Assembly (NCBI RefSeq): GCF_030052815.1
Contig: NC_079495.1
Coordinates: 31,777,967-31,841,966, forward strand
From: Hevea brasiliensis
Taxonomy: Eukaryota > Streptophyta > Magnoliopsida > Malpighiales > Euphorbiaceae
Direction of reading: 5' to 3'
Length of the DNA stretch: 64,000 bases
The translations under genes were made by a program, and so were the position numbers. The notes below the pieces were generated by a model. The model was not told the origin of the DNA. It searched no databases and saw nothing but the letters and a program-made list of their open reading frames with translations. Each line of letters begins with the position of its first letter. Position 1 is the first letter of the stretch. Positions 59,790 to 64,000 of the stretch are shown here, one piece after another.

Positions 59790-59922
59790 TCAATTTCCAA
59801 AAGGACAATCGAAGGGATTTGATTGATTCACTCAATTTTTCGATAGGGTTGTGGATGGCAACTTACTCCTTGCAGAGTTTTAACAACCATCATCACCATA
59901 TCCCAATATCTAGGTTTGGGAT
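59790..59922. other. Unassigned sequence between solo LTR and Gypsy D
   Basis: Begins with the right target duplication TCAAT and continues the sequence seen at 55917-56007. No gene or known repeat recognised. The last bases, GGGAT, would be the left target duplication of Gypsy D, whose other copy lies outside the window. Confidence 0.5.
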
Positions 59923-62900
59923 TGTAACATCCTTACTTTAGCTAATCCGTACAGTCTACTGTTCTGGTGACCAGTGTCGGTCCGGATAGCTAGAATGTCT
60001 GGAAAAATATCTAAACTAAAGTGAGGAACCATAATTAACTCAAATATTAATAAGAAAAATTTAGAAAAAATTTTAGAAATAAAATACAACTAAGTTAAAT
60101 GAGCCGGTGGCCTAGCGATGGGTAACTCAGTGAGAAGTTGTGGTTCTCGCAATTAGTAGCCTTAGACCTAGGGGAAAAATTATAAAATAATTATTGGGAC
60201 TCCAAAGAAGGGTTATTGAGGTTCTTATGGCATTCGAATGCCAAGGAAATGCTTAGAAAAATTTTTCAATCGGTACAGACAATTTTGGCTTGTTAAGCCA
60301 AACGGAGGGCATTTTGATCATTTCGTCTTTAGAGATGATTTTTGGCCAACTTCTCCAGTTAAATAAATAATTTATACAACATAAAAATATGAATAAATGT
60401 TGTTAAAAATTTAATTGGAATTAAATAGACAAGAAATGGAGAGAAAATGAAAGAAAATGGCATTATGACATCATAGTGATGTCATTAAAGTTTTCCCAAC
60501 CAATCCAATCTTGACACATGGAATAACTTTATTTAAAAGAGATAAAATGGGCTGGAAAATGAAAAAAAAAAAAAAAAACATAACTCTCTTCTTCTTTCTC
60601 TCTTTGCCGTCACACACCTTCACCATAGCCAACCTTAGCAAGCTTTCAAAGCTTGATTTCCCTAGCTTCGACCCAACAAAACCCTAACCTAGCAACACAA
60701 AAAAGTGTTCTTACACCTTGAAGAGTCTTTTGGGAGCAAAAAGAAAGGAAAAGGAAGAGCTTTAGCAAGTGGGAAAATCTCACTCCATAGAGGTTAGTGA
60801 CCTAACCATGAATTTCACTTTAAATTCATGTTAAGGACTTTGAATGAGTGTAAATTACAAAGAAAATTTATTGAATACCATTTGTATGCCATCCCTTAAA
60901 TTTTGGCAGCCTTGGTAGGTATGATTGTGATAAGTTTTATGGAGTTAACATGCTTGTATGGCTGCCCACAATATGTATCTACTAAGTGGATTGATGAAAT
61001 GAAAGGAAAATGCATGGGTTGTAATGTTTGAGTTAGGGTTTGGGGTGGAAAAATGGGACTTTGACCATGTGATAATGAAAATAGGTTTTAATGGTCAATT
61101 AGTGATCATATGGTTCTGTTTAAATAAAAAAATGAAGTGTGTTGAGTAGTGGAATTTGGGTTTGGTGTGGCTGCCCTTGGTGACCTGCAGAATTAGACAA
61201 GAGTCTAGTAGGCTTGGGCAGCAATAACTTGAATTGTATAGGTTCAATTGGTGCAAGGCCAATTGTACATGAAACTAGACACATAATGGCACAACTTTGG
61301 TGAAGAAACCATGCCCAGAAAACCAAACCAAGTGGACCAAAAAATTTCCCTAATCCGGGTGACTTGCAGTCTGCTTGGGCAAAATGACCAAATAAACAGT
61401 GTTTGGTCATTTGGCCATAACTCAGTGTAGAAAGGTCAAATTGACCTGAAATTTTACCAGAAACAAGATGAGATAAAGATCTACAACTTTTATGAAGAAA
61501 CCTAACTCAAATTATGATCAGAACATAATCAAAAAGTGAGTTACAGTCACTATTCCTAACACTGTAGATTTGGTCAGTCCAGAAATTCTGGAAAAACTTT
61601 TAATCCGGTAAGTTGTGGTTTTTGGGCCATAACTTGAGCTACAAAACTCCAAATGGAGTGATTCAAAAAAGAAAATGAAACTAGACAAAATAAGGAACAA
61701 CTTTCATGTTGATTATTTTGCCAAATTCCTACTACAAAAATAACCAATGGAACAGTAATTACAAAGGATGAAAACTGAAAATTCTGCCCAATTAACATTA
61801 AGCTTAGAAATGGTATTGGCAACCAATACCAATAAATTTTGAATGCAAAATGTGGTACGTTGGGAGTGTTAAAACCAATGTACCTATTGTCTATGCAAAA
61901 GTCAACATTTTAGTTGACTAATGAAATGAATAGTAACATTCAAACTTGAAATTCAAATATTGTGAAATTTAAAAGTGTAATATGCCCTAGTATACCTAAC
62001 AAGATTGGTTTGGATAGCTTGGCATGCCAATAGGTTTCTGTTAGCAGTATTGCACATGGCATTATGTCATTCTGTGATTTCATGGCTTTTAGCCATTCTG
62101 ACATTGTGTTGAGACTTGGCCTTGTGCCTAATGTTATTACAGCTTATTAGCTGTTTTGTTGCACACCAAGAGACACAATGTGATCGATGGTGTGATGGTC
62201 CGAGGTACTTAGTACCCAGTGCCAGTTTACCCATTTATCCAGTCCAGTCAACTAGTATGGGTTACTCGGGCAATGATAATAAACCTTACAAAATTTTAAT
62301 TGAATAATACTGCAAATAATATCAGAAATTAAGTCTACTAAAAAATATAAACATACATTCTAAATACTTATTTTTATTATATTTTATTTTATTTTATATT
62401 GTCACCACTAAGCAGAATTACTTAGCGCGTCGCTTTTGCCATGCACAGGTACTGGAGACCTAGCTGGGGAGCCCAGCAGACATCAAACAAGGTGAGCCTT
62501 CAGAGCTGCATCCGGAGTGCAGAGTCACCTCACCTCTGCAGTGCATATGGTAGGACATTAGGATTTTGGGTAGCATTTTGTATTTTGTATTAGTTTTGGG
62601 ATTATAACTATAAACTCTTGAAATTATTGATGATGTAAATATATGAAATTTCATATTATTGAAATTTTATGTATATTATGTTGAGAAATATTTATGAATG
62701 TGCTTTCAGTAATGAAGTGAAAAGAAAAATTTCTGAAAATAGTGTTGTGATTTGAGATTGAGATTTTGAGATTGATTTGAAATGTATATAATGGAGTTTG
62801 GATTTGGAAATTATATTGGAAGTGTTTTTAAACAGGTTCAGAAGAACTGTTTTACCAATTTATAGCCGACACTCTGCCAGATTTTCTATGAAATTTGCGA

Positions 62901-63037
62901 AAAAATCCAAATTTATCAAAAATTGAAAATAAATGAATTAAAAGGGATAAATTATAATAGAAACATAAATTGGTGCTCCGGCACACTAAGTGGCATAACT
63001 TGTTCGGCTACACTGTAGACGGGTAAGTGGTGTCACA
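59923..63037 (+). repeat. Gypsy D 5' LTR
   Basis: 3115 bp from TGTAACATCC to GTGGTGTCACA. It shares with Gypsy A the blocks around GTGTCGGTCCGGATAGCTAG (start), AACTCCAAATGGAGTGATTC (~61650), the short hairpin cluster (62045-62160) and the CACCACTAAGCAG hairpin (62404-62425). The end has TGTCACA rather than TGTTACA, a decay change. Confidence 0.85.
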
Positions 63038-63042
63038 TTTAG

Positions 63043-63054
63043 TGATATCCGAGC
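63043..63054 (+). promoter_or_regulatory. Primer binding site of Gypsy D, decayed
   Basis: TGATATCCGAGC, two bases from TGGTATCAGAGC, at the expected five-base distance from the LTR end. Confidence 0.75.
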
Positions 63055-63162
63055 ATCGGTTTAGGCGTTTCTGGGCCTAGATAGAGTGCATACCATTGCA
63101 TTACATTTGTAAGTGTTGAGGTGACACTAATGCAGATCTATTTGTTTTCTTATTTTGAATAG

Positions 63163-64000
63163 CCTGCTTCTCAAAGAGCAGTTGATGAAGAGGTAGAGAG
63201 TTCTGCTCCACCAAGGCCTAAATCTGGGGGCAGGGGAGAATCTGCTCCACCAGCAGCTGAGGCACTTGCCCAACCTCAGTTTGCTCTATTTCAACAAATG
63301 ACTGAATTCTACCGACAAATGATGGGGGCAATTCTACCACCACAACCGCAGCCACAACCTGCACCAGTACTACAGAAATCTTATCTAGAGAAACTGCGAA
63401 AGCCTGGGGCAGTGGATTTCTTTGGGAAGAGGGAGGATGATCCCATGACTGCAGAAAACTGGTTGGATAGAACCATCAGAGTGCTGAACCAGTTAAACTA
63501 CACCCCTGAGCAGAACCTAGTGGGTGCTGTGTCCCTACTTCAGGATGATGCGTATCAGTGGTGGGACACAGTAACCAATGAGGGGCAACCAGAATGGATT
63601 AGCTGGGAATTCTTCCTCACAGAGGTTAGGAAGAAATATGTTACCAAGGTGTATTTAGAAGAGCGAAGAAGGGAATTTATCAGTCTGAGATAGAGGCAAT
63701 TGTCAATGGTTGCGTATGAGCGTGAGTTTGTCAGACTGAGTAGATATGGGAGGGAGATAGTCCCTACAGAGGTAGAGAGGTGCAGAAGGTTTGAAGAAGG
63801 GCCCAATGATAATATCAAAGTTATGATAACAGCATTGGAGATCACAAATTTTGCTAAACTAGTTAATGCTGCATCAAAAGTGGAAAGGGTCCGAATAAAT
63901 GAACAAAATAGGAAAGATAGGCAGCGTAAGAGGGAATTTAGACCAGGATAGTCAAGTATACCAACTGATAGTAAGAAGTTTAAGGGTTCTGGTTCACAAG
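63163..64000 (+). pseudogene. Gypsy D gag, partial
   Basis: One frame from after an upstream TAG (63160-63162) to the window end. The normal ATG is lost: the position matching MDSELQ in Gypsy A reads TTGAATAGC. Visible parts are ALFQQMTEFYRQMMGAI, LEKLRKPGAVDFFGKREDDP, AVSLLQDDAYQWWDTV, WEFFLTEVRKKYV, then EYE-type capsid motif VAYEREFVRLSRYGREIVPTE and a basic linker (NRKDRQRKREFRPG). TAG stops at 63691-63693 and 63949-63951 sit where relatives usually have Gln codons. It is longer than Gypsy A gag because it keeps the ~90-residue middle part. The zinc knuckle would lie beyond the window. Confidence 0.88.

Larger units (their letters stand above)
59923..64000 (+). mobile_element. Gypsy D: Tekay/Del-like element, continues past window end
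   Basis: 5' LTR 59923-63037, primer site 63043-63054, gag from about 63163 to the window end. The LTR is related to Gypsy A and to fragments I and II. Whether pol follows cannot be seen here. Confidence 0.85.

Overview
The window is plant nuclear heterochromatin made almost entirely of nested LTR retrotransposons. I found no convincing host gene, rRNA, tRNA or CRISPR array. The AT-rich composition, the plant-type Ty3/Gypsy LTRs with TGTAACA...TGTTACA ends, an Athila-like Gypsy and a Copia element with an initiator tRNA-Met primer site all point to a flowering plant, probably a eudicot. The species cannot be fixed from this sequence alone.

Layout. 1-5212: a rearranged Copia relic, with a + strand LTR end, then an inverted gag/leader/LTR block, then a + strand pol fragment. 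5209-5753 and 31416-31855: one minus-strand LTR fragment of a Gypsy family, split by Gypsy A (5754-31410, target duplication ATAAT). Gypsy A has two LTRs of about 4.03 kb and only a gag gene. Its 5' LTR is split by a 16.4-kb minus-strand array (7693-24096, target duplication GGAGA) with the order LTR-gag-LTR-gag-LTR. 31856-33995: a second minus-strand LTR fragment. 33996-55916: an old minus-strand Athila-like Gypsy (gag, protease, start of RT, tRNA-Asp type primer site, 5' LTR). It was interrupted twice. A nearly complete 10-kb Copia (34980-44981, duplication ATCTA) sits in its protease, and Gypsy C (48239-55293, duplication CTTCT, 4.7-kb LTR, deleted pol) sits in its LTR. 56008-59789: a solo LTR with duplication TCAAT. 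59923-64000: Gypsy D, with a 3.1-kb 5' LTR and a gag that runs off the window.

How the parts relate. Gypsy A, the array, C, D and the solo LTR are related Tekay/Del-like families. A and the array units carry gag but no pol, so they could only move with reverse transcriptase and integrase supplied in trans. C keeps damaged RT, RNase H and integrase pieces. Every coding region is broken by stops, frameshifts or deletions.

The points most worth following are the single-insertion triple-LTR array, a striking excess of small differences at CAG/CTG sites between otherwise near-identical copies (possibly consensus errors at CHG-methylated DNA), recurrent CAG-to-TAG stops in gag, and small hairpin motifs shared by diverged LTR families.
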